A program made the position numbers and the translations under genes. A stretch of 21,844 nucleotides of DNA from Cymbomonas tetramitiformis (lineage: Eukaryota; Chlorophyta; Pyramimonadophyceae; Pyramimonadales; Pyramimonadaceae): assembly GCA_001247695.2 (NCBI GenBank), contig LGRX02010027.1, forward strand, positions 1-21,844, read 5' to 3'. Below, one piece after another: positions 8,058 to 16,117 of this stretch. Positions within the stretch are counted from its first letter, which is position 1. The number at the start of each line of letters is the position of its first letter. The notes beneath the pieces were generated by a model. That model had not been told where the DNA came from and made no database searches. It saw only the letters and a list, made by a program, of their open reading frames with translations.

Positions 8058-10559
8058 TTATTCGTATTTTAATTTTTTAATATTGCATAACCAACAAGCT
8101 AATCTGCAATTGTTTTTGGTATGTCCTCTATCATTATCAATTCTGTCCAATGTCAAAATTCCTTGATGTAATTCACATCCACAAGCAAAACAGATATTGT
8201 TCCCAGATTCTATAATATCTTTGACATCTTCAGTACTTAGATCACATGTCCTATGTTTCTTCTCGTCTTGCAATTTGTAAGATTTGATTTTATTGTTGAT
8301 AAATGTATTGGAATATTCTATATCAACTTTTTCGTTTTGCGAATCTCCAAATACAATGTAATCTTTGTTCGTTGTTCTTGTCAATGCTGTGTATAACATT
8401 CTATTTGTCATTTTTTCTAATTCCCAAATACAAAACAAGAAATTAAATGTTTGTCCTTGTGATTTGTGAACTGTCATTGCATAAGATACTACATATTCTT
8501 TGTGAAAATCTTTGACCAAAATTGTATGTTCTTCATCTGTATCTATGTTGATAACTATAATATTTTCATCGTCCCAATCAATTACCTTGAACTCTTGGTT
8601 ATTGAAGATACCGAGTTTTTTCATATTCTTGCACGACATTATCGGTGTATTCTTTCTAATCTTAACAGATTGAGTATACACGTTCGCTTTCAAATCTTGG
8701 TCTGTACATTCTATATCCAAACAATCACCTGGTCGATTGTTCATAATGATATCATTGATTTCTTTTCTTTTCTTATTTGTGAAACATAAATGTCTTTTTG
8801 ATTTCCAGATATTGAAATTTCCAAATACGTGTTTATTGACTTCTCCCGTGTCGTATGCGTGTTGACTTATGGATGTCATTGTTGTATCAGATCGTTTGTT
8901 AATAGTCATTTCTATGCGATTGTGATCACACAGGTATTTCATCAAATAACAAGTTTCATAATCGTAATTCTCTTCACATACTGGAGGTAGTTGCTTGAAG
9001 TCTCCAAAAAATATATATTTTAAATTTGGACATTGTTGCTTTGCTAATTGTAAGAATCCAAGTAGTGTGAACCCAACCATACTGATCTCATCCAATAAGA
9101 CATAATCCATACTCTTTAACTTTTTCAACATTTTCGAACAGATTTTACTGTCGTGTCCAATTCCTAAAAACTTGTGGATTGTTGTTCCTCCAATATTCAA
9201 GGCCGCCTTATTTGTCGGTGCAAGAATCGATGATTTCATGTTTCGTTTATCGAGTTGATTTTTGAACATTTTCAAGAGGTGTGATTTACCGAATCCTCCC
9301 GATCCATTAACCATAAATGACTCATTCTTATCCAAGACTTGTTTAACGATATCATCGAAGTTCTCAAAATCATCCTCTTTTGATTGTTTCCAATCATCGA
9401 ATGATAACGCTAATTCCTTGTTGATGTTTTGACTAGTGTGTGTAATTCTTTGTATGTCACCTTCCTTGTATCCACCAATTACTGTATCGTCTAATTCTAC
9501 TTCGTGTTCTGGGTTTTCAACAATGATGTTATCTGTTTTGATTGCTAATAACCGACCACCAACTTTCTTGTACAGTTCATAATTCTTGATATATTCATTT
9601 TCTAAAATTTGATTGTAGAGAGGAATATCATTATCAATCATTTGGTAAGTTGTTCTGTTTTCAATTTGATAAAGTGTGTCATCCTCGTTTTCATGCCTTG
9701 TGTAGATTGGATTAATGTAGACTTCGTTTGTAGTAAGTCCATCTTTGTTTTTTGTTTTAGATTTATGTCCGTTTTTAGTTTGTGTTACATTTGTATTCGA
9801 TTCGTCTAAGTTCCAAAAGTAATAACACGCTGTATCGAAATTGCTTTCAAAGAATATCTTGCTAGTTGTTTTCTTACTCATCGCCATTGATCCTATTGTA
9901 CCATTACTCATAAATTTAAATTCTGGATACTCTATTACTCGTTCAAAAAATTCTAATAAATAATCTTCATCATATGTGTTTGATGCTAATAGCTGATATT
10001 TGATTTCATAATCGATATTTTCTTTGGTAAGATATTCTAAGAATCCATTTGTATACCATCCATTACCTCTTGCTGGTAATCTATTCCTTGTAAGTATGTA
10101 ATAAAATCCTTCTTTCAATTGTTCGCATTCCACAAATGGCTCAATACTGTCAATTACATTGAAACGTTTGTACTTTCCTAATACATTGTCACGCATACAA
10201 GACGTTCTACATTTGTTAATATCGATTCCTATCGTTTTCGTTATGTCTTGCGAAATATCATACTTTTCAACAATACCAGCATTGATTTGCAAATGTTTGT
10301 ATACCATTGGGTTCATTCTTGAATGTTTGTGATGAGGGTATGTATCATTGAATAGAAACCTTCCAAAATTCAAAGATGTTTGATTTGTAAATTTGATTTT
10401 TGTTTTAGAAGATGCATTGTAATGTTCAATGTACGACTTGATAATGTTCTCTTCGTGATTTGCAAATATCCTTTTATCTACTAAGTCAATCTGTTTAATT
10501 TGTCCGTTGATAACTTTCAAATTTGTTGGCGATATCAATTTACCTGTTTTTTCAAAATA
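8058..10559 (-). CDS. Polymerase B-like / SF1 helicase / HNH protein, C-terminal part
   Basis: This is residues from about 582 to 1414 of the long frame. It shows a divergent family-B DNA polymerase palm: motif A GIDINKCR (692-699), motif B K-x3-N-x3-G in KFMSNGTIG (796-804) and motif C-like IKTDNIIVE (921-929). A superfamily 1 (Pif1/RecD-like) helicase follows, with Walker A GSGGFGKS (1000-1007), LLDEIS (1069-1074), GDFKQLPPV (1100-1108), VHKSQGQTF (1278-1286) and TALTRT. An HNH-type nuclease or zinc domain ends it (CFACGC 1371-1376, LDRID 1385-1389, NNCRLACWLCN 1397-1407). It would replicate the viral genome. Its N-terminal part is the separate frame at 13388-14677; the two are divided by the insertion at about 10560-13396. 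Whether the odd palm (TDN, not DTD) is active is unclear. Confidence 0.8.
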   Translation of the reverse strand, partial: YFEKTGKLISPTNLKVINGQIKQIDLVDKRIFANHEENIIKSYIEHYNASSKTKIKFTNQTSLNFGRFLFNDTYPHHKHSRMNPMVYKHLQINAGIVEKYDISQDITKTIGIDINKCRTSCMRDNVLGKYKRFNVIDSIEPFVECEQLKEGFYYILTRNRLPARGNGWYTNGFLEYLTKENIDYEIKYQLLASNTYDEDYLLEFFERVIEYPEFKFMSNGTIGSMAMSKKTTSKIFFESNFDTACYYFWNLDESNTNVTQTKNGHKSKTKNKDGLTTNEVYINPIYTRHENEDDTLYQIENRTTYQMIDNDIPLYNQILENEYIKNYELYKKVGGRLLAIKTDNIIVENPEHEVELDDTVIGGYKEGDIQRITHTSQNINKELALSFDDWKQSKEDDFENFDDIVKQVLDKNESFMVNGSGGFGKSHLLKMFKNQLDKRNMKSSILAPTNKAALNIGGTTIHKFLGIGHDSKICSKMLKKLKSMDYVLLDEISMVGFTLLGFLQLAKQQCPNLKYIFFGDFKQLPPVCEENYDYETCYLMKYLCDHNRIEMTINKRSDTTMTSISQHAYDTGEVNKHVFGNFNIWKSKRHLCFTNKKRKEINDIIMNNRPGDCLDIECTDQDLKANVYTQSVKIRKNTPIMSCKNMKKLGIFNNQEFKVIDWDDENIIVINIDTDEEHTILVKDFHKEYVVSYAMTVHKSQGQTFNFLFCIWELEKMTNRMLYTALTRTTNKDYIVFGDSQNEKVDIEYSNTFINNKIKSYKLQDEKKHRTCDLSTEDVKDIIESGNNICFACGCELHQGILTLDRIDNDRGHTKNNCRLACWLCNIKKLKYE

Positions 10560-12302
10560 CTCTCCTAAGTTCCCAGACTCGTGAGATGAGATTACTCTTG
10601 TGTTACCATTTACGTCAACAATAGTCCCACTATCTTCTATTGAGTAAACATATTCTTCATTAGTCAAAGATATCGTATTCCCATCTGAGTCTACTATGTA
10701 AAACCATTGATATGTTGAATCTCCCCACTCAGGGTGACTTCTTAGTTGTATCGAAACAACAGGTATCGCTTCTACAACAATCGTGTGGGAGTTTACGGTA
10801 TCGCTCGATACAAAATTATCCAGACTGATACCCACTGATGTAGGTGTTATACTCGACGTTGACAAAACGTATGGGTCAACCGTAAAAACCGAAGTTGTTG
10901 CCTTTGTTTGGAATAGTATTTGTTGAATTTTAGACTCTCCAAATATATTGTAAAATGATTTATCTCGTGCTGCTATTTCAAAATAGTACTGTGTGTTTTC
11001 AGTCAAACCGTCGAACGTTCCTGAAATGGTACCCGAGACAGCTAGAACATCATTGAATGATAGTTGAGATAGTGGTGGTAACTGAGAACCGTTTGGTGCG
11101 TCGTAGGTAGTTTTATCATAAATGTGTACAAAGATATCTAAAACGAAGTCGTTCGTAGAAAATCCTGTAATATCGAAACTGTAAGTCGTTCCACTAATAG
11201 TTTCATTTTGTTGAACTAAGATCGGATGATAATACCAATTTACATGTTCCTTGGTCTCGAGTAAAGTTCCATTTACATAGTACAACAAGGAATTTTCGTT
11301 TGCGTTATTAAGAATAGACGATCGTGATATGTTCATATTAAAACCATCATCAAGATCTGATTGCGTCAATGTTTTGATACCACTCTCGGTTTCATCGTTC
11401 GAAGCATTTTGTAATTTGATTTGAAATGTATCGTCTGGGTACAAACTCACGGTATTTGTGAACAAAACTTTGAGAATTTCATCCTGAGCTTCGAGTGATG
11501 TTACAACGGCGTAGTCCGCATTTGGGCTTACAGGTGTGGTTATGTTAAACGTCGAATTTATTTTTGTTTTCGTAATTTGAGCTGTAGTTTCCAGACTCAA
11601 ATCCGTTACTGTGTTTTCAACAATGTAATCTGTGCTAGATGACAAACCTGTGAATTCAAAATCAGAACCGAGACTTCCTTGAGAAATGATAATTAAATTC
11701 TGGAGGTAACCGTTGGCATTCTTTAAAGCGAGATTTAATTGATAATTTTTATTAATATCGGATTGAGAATATGCACTAAAATTAAAAACCAATTTGTTAT
11801 AACGTTCTTGCAACAAATCGCGAAGAAATGTCGAATCCACGCTATCGAATTGATGTGTGTAATCTTGCGTTTGAACAACAGTATCATTGAGCTCTATTGT
11901 CAAAGAATATGTCTGCCCAGAAGTCAATCCCTCATATGGAATTTCAATGTAGAACGAGTTTGTATTCTCGTTATCTGATAAGTTTGTCACATACGAATTT
12001 CCCTCTATAATCATTTCGAAATTGTCCCCGTCTTGCGTGGAACCCGAAGATTTCGTTACTTGGAAAATCAAACTACCGTGATCAAGAGATCGAATATGTG
12101 ATATCGAGTATGTAGCTTGTGAGCTCGAATTTTGTGTAGTAAATATTGCAGTTGAGTCAATAACGATAGTTTCATTTGTATAAACATTCGTGATAGTACT
12201 TCGCAGCTTATAAGACGTATTTGGAACCAATCCTGTAACAATTCCATTAATTGTGTTGAAATCAGATGCGTTTGTAATATTTTGAAAGGATAATGAAGTC
12301 AT
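8058..12302 (-). CDS. 1414-codon chimeric frame: fibronectin-like protein joined to polymerase-helicase
   Basis: One uninterrupted frame starts at the ATG at 12302, behind the TATA-like box 12306-12316, and ends with TAA at 8058. Residues 1 to about 580 are extracellular-type beta repeats; residues from about 582 are polymerase, helicase and HNH domains. These two halves have no known reason to be fused. The polymerase half is in frame with the end of the 429-codon polymerase N-part upstream. I take the fusion to be a joint made by insertion, preserved in frame by chance or selection. If expressed from the box at 12306 it would make a structural-enzyme fusion under a promoter shared with the penton gene. 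Confidence 0.75.
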   Translation of the reverse strand: MTSLSFQNITNASDFNTINGIVTGLVPNTSYKLRSTITNVYTNETIVIDSTAIFTTQNSSSQATYSISHIRSLDHGSLIFQVTKSSGSTQDGDNFEMIIEGNSYVTNLSDNENTNSFYIEIPYEGLTSGQTYSLTIELNDTVVQTQDYTHQFDSVDSTFLRDLLQERYNKLVFNFSAYSQSDINKNYQLNLALKNANGYLQNLIIISQGSLGSDFEFTGLSSSTDYIVENTVTDLSLETTAQITKTKINSTFNITTPVSPNADYAVVTSLEAQDEILKVLFTNTVSLYPDDTFQIKLQNASNDETESGIKTLTQSDLDDGFNMNISRSSILNNANENSLLYYVNGTLLETKEHVNWYYHPILVQQNETISGTTYSFDITGFSTNDFVLDIFVHIYDKTTYDAPNGSQLPPLSQLSFNDVLAVSGTISGTFDGLTENTQYYFEIAARDKSFYNIFGESKIQQILFQTKATTSVFTVDPYVLSTSSITPTSVGISLDNFVSSDTVNSHTIVVEAIPVVSIQLRSHPEWGDSTYQWFYIVDSDGNTISLTNEEYVYSIEDSGTIVDVNGNTRVISSHESGNLGEYFEKTGKLISPTNLKVINGQIKQIDLVDKRIFANHEENIIKSYIEHYNASSKTKIKFTNQTSLNFGRFLFNDTYPHHKHSRMNPMVYKHLQINAGIVEKYDISQDITKTIGIDINKCRTSCMRDNVLGKYKRFNVIDSIEPFVECEQLKEGFYYILTRNRLPARGNGWYTNGFLEYLTKENIDYEIKYQLLASNTYDEDYLLEFFERVIEYPEFKFMSNGTIGSMAMSKKTTSKIFFESNFDTACYYFWNLDESNTNVTQTKNGHKSKTKNKDGLTTNEVYINPIYTRHENEDDTLYQIENRTTYQMIDNDIPLYNQILENEYIKNYELYKKVGGRLLAIKTDNIIVENPEHEVELDDTVIGGYKEGDIQRITHTSQNINKELALSFDDWKQSKEDDFENFDDIVKQVLDKNESFMVNGSGGFGKSHLLKMFKNQLDKRNMKSSILAPTNKAALNIGGTTIHKFLGIGHDSKICSKMLKKLKSMDYVLLDEISMVGFTLLGFLQLAKQQCPNLKYIFFGDFKQLPPVCEENYDYETCYLMKYLCDHNRIEMTINKRSDTTMTSISQHAYDTGEVNKHVFGNFNIWKSKRHLCFTNKKRKEINDIIMNNRPGDCLDIECTDQDLKANVYTQSVKIRKNTPIMSCKNMKKLGIFNNQEFKVIDWDDENIIVINIDTDEEHTILVKDFHKEYVVSYAMTVHKSQGQTFNFLFCIWELEKMTNRMLYTALTRTTNKDYIVFGDSQNEKVDIEYSNTFINNKIKSYKLQDEKKHRTCDLSTEDVKDIIESGNNICFACGCELHQGILTLDRIDNDRGHTKNNCRLACWLCNIKKLKYE
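10563..12302 (-). CDS. Fibronectin-type repeat protein, fibre/adhesin-like (5' part)
   Basis: Residues 1 to about 580 contain several beta-sandwich-like repeats of roughly 80-100 residues. They carry fibronectin type III-like phrases such as GLVPNTSYKLRSTI (24-37), GLTSGQTYSLTIEL (125-138), GLSSSTDYIVENTV and GLTENTQYYFEIAARD (432-447). Asn and Ser/Thr are abundant, with many N-x-S/T sites. There is no obvious signal peptide or membrane segment. Such proteins in viruses are typically surface fibres or attachment proteins, which is inference here. The gene uses the same promoter box as the penton gene, which fits a virion protein. Its own C-terminus is not seen, because the frame passes into the polymerase at about 10560. 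Confidence 0.6.
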
Positions 12303-12305
12303 TTG

Positions 12306-12316
12306 TATACTATAAT
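12306..12316 (-). promoter_or_regulatory. TATA-like viral promoter box (fibre-like gene)
   Basis: On the minus strand ATTATAGTATA lies 3 bases before the ATG at 12302, identical to the box in front of both penton copies. This decides the start of the 1414-codon frame and suggests co-regulation with structural genes. Confidence 0.6.
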
Positions 12317-12370
12317 GATATATTTTTTTTTCTTCAAGTTATCGTAAAAAATGCGATGTAACTATATGTA

Positions 12371-12631
12371 TTACAATGTTGTAGTAAACGGATGTAGTAT
12401 TATCATTTGAATCTTATTATCATTAAAGATGTTGTAAAAAGATACGTCTCTTGCAAAAATTTGCAAATAATATGGTGTACCTTCTTGTAAATTTGAAAAT
12501 GTTCCTTGCAGATTGTATGTATCGCTCATTGTATATTTACGTTTTGATTTCAAAGAGTCTATAGTATTTATTTCAGTATTATTTTCAACCATTTCAGCAT
12601 TATTTTCAACGATTTCAGGAATATTTTCCAT
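12371..12631 (-). pseudogene. Chimera of p128 N-terminus and a fibre-repeat fragment (86 aa)
   Basis: The first 37 codons are those of the small charged protein (MENIPEIVENN... to KRKYTMSD). From about 12520 the frame switches to a fibronectin-like piece (GTFSNLQEGTPYYLQIFARD, then SFYNIF and NKIQMI) and stops. The second part resembles residues about 425-462 of the fibre-like protein (GTFDGL, YYFEIAARDKSFYNIF, KIQQI), so a second, diverged fibre gene once existed. The joint is in frame. The product is unlikely to be functional. Confidence 0.75.
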
Positions 12632-13395
12632 TTTAATATAACCACAGAAAATTAATTTTCGTTTTCGTCTATAATAATAAATTCGTCAAAACATTTACGG
12701 AATTTCGAAGGATGTTCCTTTTTTGGATGTAAATCAATTAACAAGAAACTGTGCGGTTCGGTTGTCGCGTAGTTGTATACCTTATAAAATGTTTCTTCAG
12801 CGATTTCTCCTGCTACTGATTCAAAGCACTCTTTTAGCTCAGCTTTGTCTTTCATCGAAAACAATATTAATGTGGTACAGTTGTTTTTTACTGTGCGTGG
12901 ACAACCACCATACTGGGATTTGTAATTTTGAATTGCTGTAAAGACTTGGATACCAAGGCTTCCGCCTTCGGGAAATGCGGCGATATGTCTATGTCTTGTT
13001 ATTAGATTCAAGAATTTTTGACAACGAAATAATGGAGTGCTTTGACAATCATCGATAAATAAATAGCAATTTACTCTTTCACCATTCCACTTGTGTGTGG
13101 GTTTTTCAAAACCTTCAGGAGTTAGGAATTCAAGCATCAAATCAGGTTCTATATCGTCTATATATATGTTTCTGTTATTCAGTTTTGATTGTAACAAATT
13201 CCATCGTTTCATGTCCTCGTGATATTTGATATATAAATCCCTCTCCTGTTCACACTTGGAAATAATATCGTCTATAACGGTTTCTGGCGTGTCAGGTTGG
13301 TATACGTCATCTTGATCGATATCCAAATTCTTCATCAATTTCTTGTTAGAGTCAAATGTAGTACTGATTACAAATATCCTCATAGCTTTATCTTC
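12521..13395 (-). repeat. Viral block copy 2 (ATPase C-part and start of p128)
   Basis: This copy starts at gaagataaagc (minus strand, from 13395), the same position in the ATPase gene as copy 1. It ends in p128 codon 37. It is similar to copies 1 and 3 with scattered, mostly third-position differences. Confidence 0.85.
12652..13383 (-). pseudogene. Packaging ATPase, copy 2, lacks Walker A
   Basis: The 243 codons match residues 62-304 of the complete ATPase, with the same truncation as copy 1 and no P-loop. The Walker B-like YLFIDDC is present and no internal stop is seen. It carries its own variants, for example NNCTTLILF where copies 1 and 3 have NNCTSLILF, and different synonymous codons in the LLIDLHPKKEH stretch. 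It abuts the truncated polymerase frame, whose stop codon TAA lies inside the ATPase-derived gaagataaagc. Confidence 0.8.
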
Positions 13396-14677
13396 TCTCT
13401 ATGAATTCATCCAATAGATTTGTATTATGAATAATGGTGTCGTTATCTGTGATTTCCAAATTTTCTTTTTTTAATGATTCTTTTCTTATACAGTTAGAAC
13501 CGACATTTTCTCTTGTACAAGCATTTAAATGGTGCATAAATTCTTTCCCTTCACACAAATACATATGATTATTTGCGACGATATACGCCAACGCATCCAA
13601 TTTTTTGTTTCTCTTCTCAGGATAATATGTATCGAAAATTCGTTCATTAATATCCAATGCGTACATCGGAATTCCATGTAAACGACAAAAATTCTTGATA
13701 TTGTATGTATTAAATCCTTGATGAATATCAGAAAAGTCATCTGTCATTTGATTTGCGATATCTTCTAATGTCAACTTCAATGGTCGATAACATCTATCTG
13801 TACAATATTTGTGATACAATGCTTCTGGAACACAACACATAGAACCCGTGTCTTTGAAATTCGTTGAAATGTTTTTACTTTCGATATCAAATTTACAATT
13901 GAACATTTTTACATCTTTCAAATCTGAAATTTTTTTATTTACTTTTTGAGATGAATGGCTTACTATTTCAATAATATTGTATTCATTATCGATTGGAATA
14001 TGGTTGTACAGTCCAAGTTCATTATTTGTTACGACGTCATTGGGATTCAGTGTAACACTAATGATTTCTTCATAAATAACAATGTTCTCCTCTACCTCTC
14101 TTTCTCTGTTAATTATATTGGAGATGCAGTATATATTTTGTCCTTGAAATTCATCTTCGATTAATGTTACTTTGTAACGTTGTGATTCGTCAGAAAATTG
14201 ATGAAATACGATATTATTGTCAACTTGAAACAATTCATTTGATGTAAATATGTTTGTTTTGTTATCAATCAATTTTAGCTCGATGGAACCATCTTTTTTA
14301 GTAACGATATTGTAAATATTGAAAGTTATTGAATTCGTATAAACTTCCTTGACATTTTTAACTAATTTTCCATTTTGAATAATGAAATCGTTGTATTTCT
14401 TGACAAGTCTACCAGATTTAGATCGATTATCCAAGGCTTTACTACGTTTGATAAACTTGTTGTTTTTAGTATCAAATAGATAATCAAAATTAGTATTTGG
14501 TAATTTTACATCGGGATTGCTTTTTACAATCTTGGTAAATGCAGATTGAATATTTCCTTTCTTGTTGAAGATAGGTCTATACCGTTTATTTGTTTTGAAA
14601 TATAGTTTATCGTTGATAGTTTTGTATTCCATCTTTGTTATATTAGCGGACACTTTAATTTCAGTCGAGTTTTTCAT
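13388..14677 (-). CDS. Polymerase-helicase protein, N-terminal part (429 aa)
   Basis: This frame is interrupted at its 3' end. Residues 276-291 (DTGSMCCVPEALYHKY), 320-343 (QGFNTYNIKNFC, then HGIPMYALDI) and 363-374 (LAYIVANNHMYL) resemble the region that precedes the palm in divergent viral family-B polymerases. The palm itself is found at residues beyond 582 of the frame at 8058-12302. Residue 427 is the last polymerase residue; RR and the stop come from the inserted ATPase DNA. Taken together the two parts would span about 1260 codons, a plausible size. No clear exonuclease motifs were found. The first 250 residues are Lys/Asn-rich and unassigned. A TATATATTATAAA-like box precedes the ATG. 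Confidence 0.65.
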   Translation of the reverse strand: MKNSTEIKVSANITKMEYKTINDKLYFKTNKRYRPIFNKKGNIQSAFTKIVKSNPDVKLPNTNFDYLFDTKNNKFIKRSKALDNRSKSGRLVKKYNDFIIQNGKLVKNVKEVYTNSITFNIYNIVTKKDGSIELKLIDNKTNIFTSNELFQVDNNIVFHQFSDESQRYKVTLIEDEFQGQNIYCISNIINREREVEENIVIYEEIISVTLNPNDVVTNNELGLYNHIPIDNEYNIIEIVSHSSQKVNKKISDLKDVKMFNCKFDIESKNISTNFKDTGSMCCVPEALYHKYCTDRCYRPLKLTLEDIANQMTDDFSDIHQGFNTYNIKNFCRLHGIPMYALDINERIFDTYYPEKRNKKLDALAYIVANNHMYLCEGKEFMHHLNACTRENVGSNCIRKESLKKENLEITDNDTIIHNTNLLDEFIERR

Positions 14678-14780
14678 TTTATAATATATACAGAAATTAT
14701 TTCCTTAAAGTGTTTTTTGTATATATCATATTTCTATTTTTATGTTTTTTTGAATCCGCCCTATAATATTTCTAAAATTT

Positions 14781-15152
14781 TCAAATTTGAGACTGCACTT
14801 TAATGATACATTTTACAATTATGTTAAATCGTTCTTTGAGAATTACTTTTTTGTCATAATCATGTTCATATTGATTTACAAGGTGATCGTACAAGGGTTT
14901 GATATCTGTGACTTTTAAATCGTGTCTAATTACAGAGGCTCTTAAAACTTTACTATTCAATTCTAACTTTTCAAGTCGTTTCATAAATTGCGATTTCAAT
15001 TGTTTGTTTTTCACTGCTTCGTTTTGATAAGACTTATTTCTCATTTCACGATTATATTCTGCAGATTTGACAAATTTGATGATTTTACCTGTATCGTTAT
15101 CAATAATTTTTGTGTACATTTGAGAACCGTAATCGATTACAGATGAGTTCAT
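14781..15152 (-). CDS. Small viral protein, unknown (123 aa)
   Basis: The protein is lysine-rich with a helical, coiled-coil-like centre (YNREMRNKSYQNEAVKNKQL, then MKRLEKLELNSKVLRASVI) and a hydrophobic C-terminus (FNIIVKCIIKVQSQI). No motif or membrane segment was recognised. It is a complete frame, preceded by an ATTATATTATAGAA-like box a few bases before the ATG. It lies between the end of the major capsid gene and the polymerase gene on the same strand, so it probably belongs to the ancestral gene order. Function unknown. Confidence 0.65.
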   Translation of the reverse strand: MNSSVIDYGSQMYTKIIDNDTGKIIKFVKSAEYNREMRNKSYQNEAVKNKQLKSQFMKRLEKLELNSKVLRASVIRHDLKVTDIKPLYDHLVNQYEHDYDKKVILKERFNIIVKCIIKVQSQI

Positions 15153-15221
15153 TATTCTATAATATAATATACAATATTTATTTGTTTAAATAGTTTATAG
15201 AATCTCTCTATAGTATATGTT

Positions 15222-15428
15222 TCATTCGTAATTCACAAGACTAACACTCCCGTAGCCAGAATTAATGACCAAATTATAGCCAGCTTCCACAAAACTGAAA
15301 GCCTGGAGCGTAATAGGACCAACCGAGGTTTTTTGAATAGTAAGATCCAGTTGCACTGGCGAACCGCTTGCCGAGGTGTTCAAGCCAGAAATTAATCTAT
15401 TATCGCCAGGACTGGTGTAAAAAACTAC
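15222..15428 (-). pseudogene. Major capsid protein, C-terminal fragment
   Basis: On the minus strand 68 codons are open from 15428 to a TGA at 15222-15224. The peptide (FYTSPGDNRLISGLNTSASG, then VQLDLTI, GPITLQAFSFVEAGYNLVI) has the look of the last strands of a double jelly-roll capsid protein. There is no start codon of its own. The matching front of the gene is on the opposite strand at 16118 to about 17311. This fragment sits directly against the penton C-part, in opposite orientation. Confidence 0.6.
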
Positions 15429-16082
15429 TCAAGACAATTTCAGGCAGAAGTTGTTCCAACGTTTACATTAACATTAAATGACGATTTCACGATATCGATC
15501 GTCGGTTCAGGGTCGACGGGCAGTAAACATTGGATGTTATTAAATGCTGGAACAAATAGTGTGTGGTCAATGTTGGGTTTTGCAGACTCACAGATGACTG
15601 TTAATCCTATACTCCATACGGATATCGTCAATGGTAGAGCAAAATCTTTCAATGCTTCAAACAAAACCGTTCAAGAAAGAACTTTAACATCATTGCAGCC
15701 TGGGCGTGAATCTCAACCCTATTTGATAGTATCGTCATCGACTTTAGGGACGAATTCAAGGCAAACTCACAACAATCAAACAAATACTATAGGCACGCTT
15801 CATAGCGAGCGATTTTGCACAATACCTATAGACGTTAATCGATATTCTTGGATACATTTTAATGCAAATCAAAGCGAGTATGAATGGCATGATTTACAGG
15901 GTACCCTTTCAAGTTTCGATATAAAATTAGAAGATTCAAATGGGAACGCTTTTCAAGATCAAACGCACGATGACTGGAGTGCAATGATTATTATAGAGAC
16001 ACACGAACCTAAAAATGAAGTCCAAGAAAAAAATAATTTACTTTTCAATAAACAAGGTTATAGATTAGCTCATCCTTGTTAA
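15426..16082 (+). pseudogene. Penton/minor capsid protein, C-terminal part
   Basis: The frame is open from about 15396, but penton-like sequence is clear from about 15440 (AEVVPTFTLTLNDDFTISIV) and runs to TAA at 16082. It continues through WMLLNAGTNSVWSMLGF, SERFCTIPIDVNRYSWIHF and LSSFDIKLEDSNG to DDWSAMIIIETH, the expected pattern for the second half of a PLV-type penton jelly roll. The first ATG (15534) is internal. The N-terminal part is on the other strand at 17566 downwards. The MCP N-part begins 35 bases after this stop, matching the order expected in the unbroken genome. Confidence 0.65.
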
Positions 16083-16117
16083 AAAAATAATATATTGATA
16101 TAATATATAAAACAAAT

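Larger units (their letters stand above)
10563..13396 (-). mobile_element. Insertion of about 2.8 kb of viral DNA inside the polymerase gene
   Basis: Polymerase coding sequence stops at the GAG codon 13397-13399 and resumes after the GAG at 10560-10562 in the same phase. Between them lie ATPase copy 2, a p128-fibre chimera and the fibre-like gene, all in the same orientation. The matching GAG at both edges could be a short target duplication or joint microhomology. No transposase or terminal repeat is visible, so the mechanism is unknown. Confidence 0.6.

Noticed and set aside
8466..11978. Plus-strand frames of 66-107 codons
   Set aside because: They lie antisense to the long minus-strand frame, which has strong domain motifs; they are shadows.
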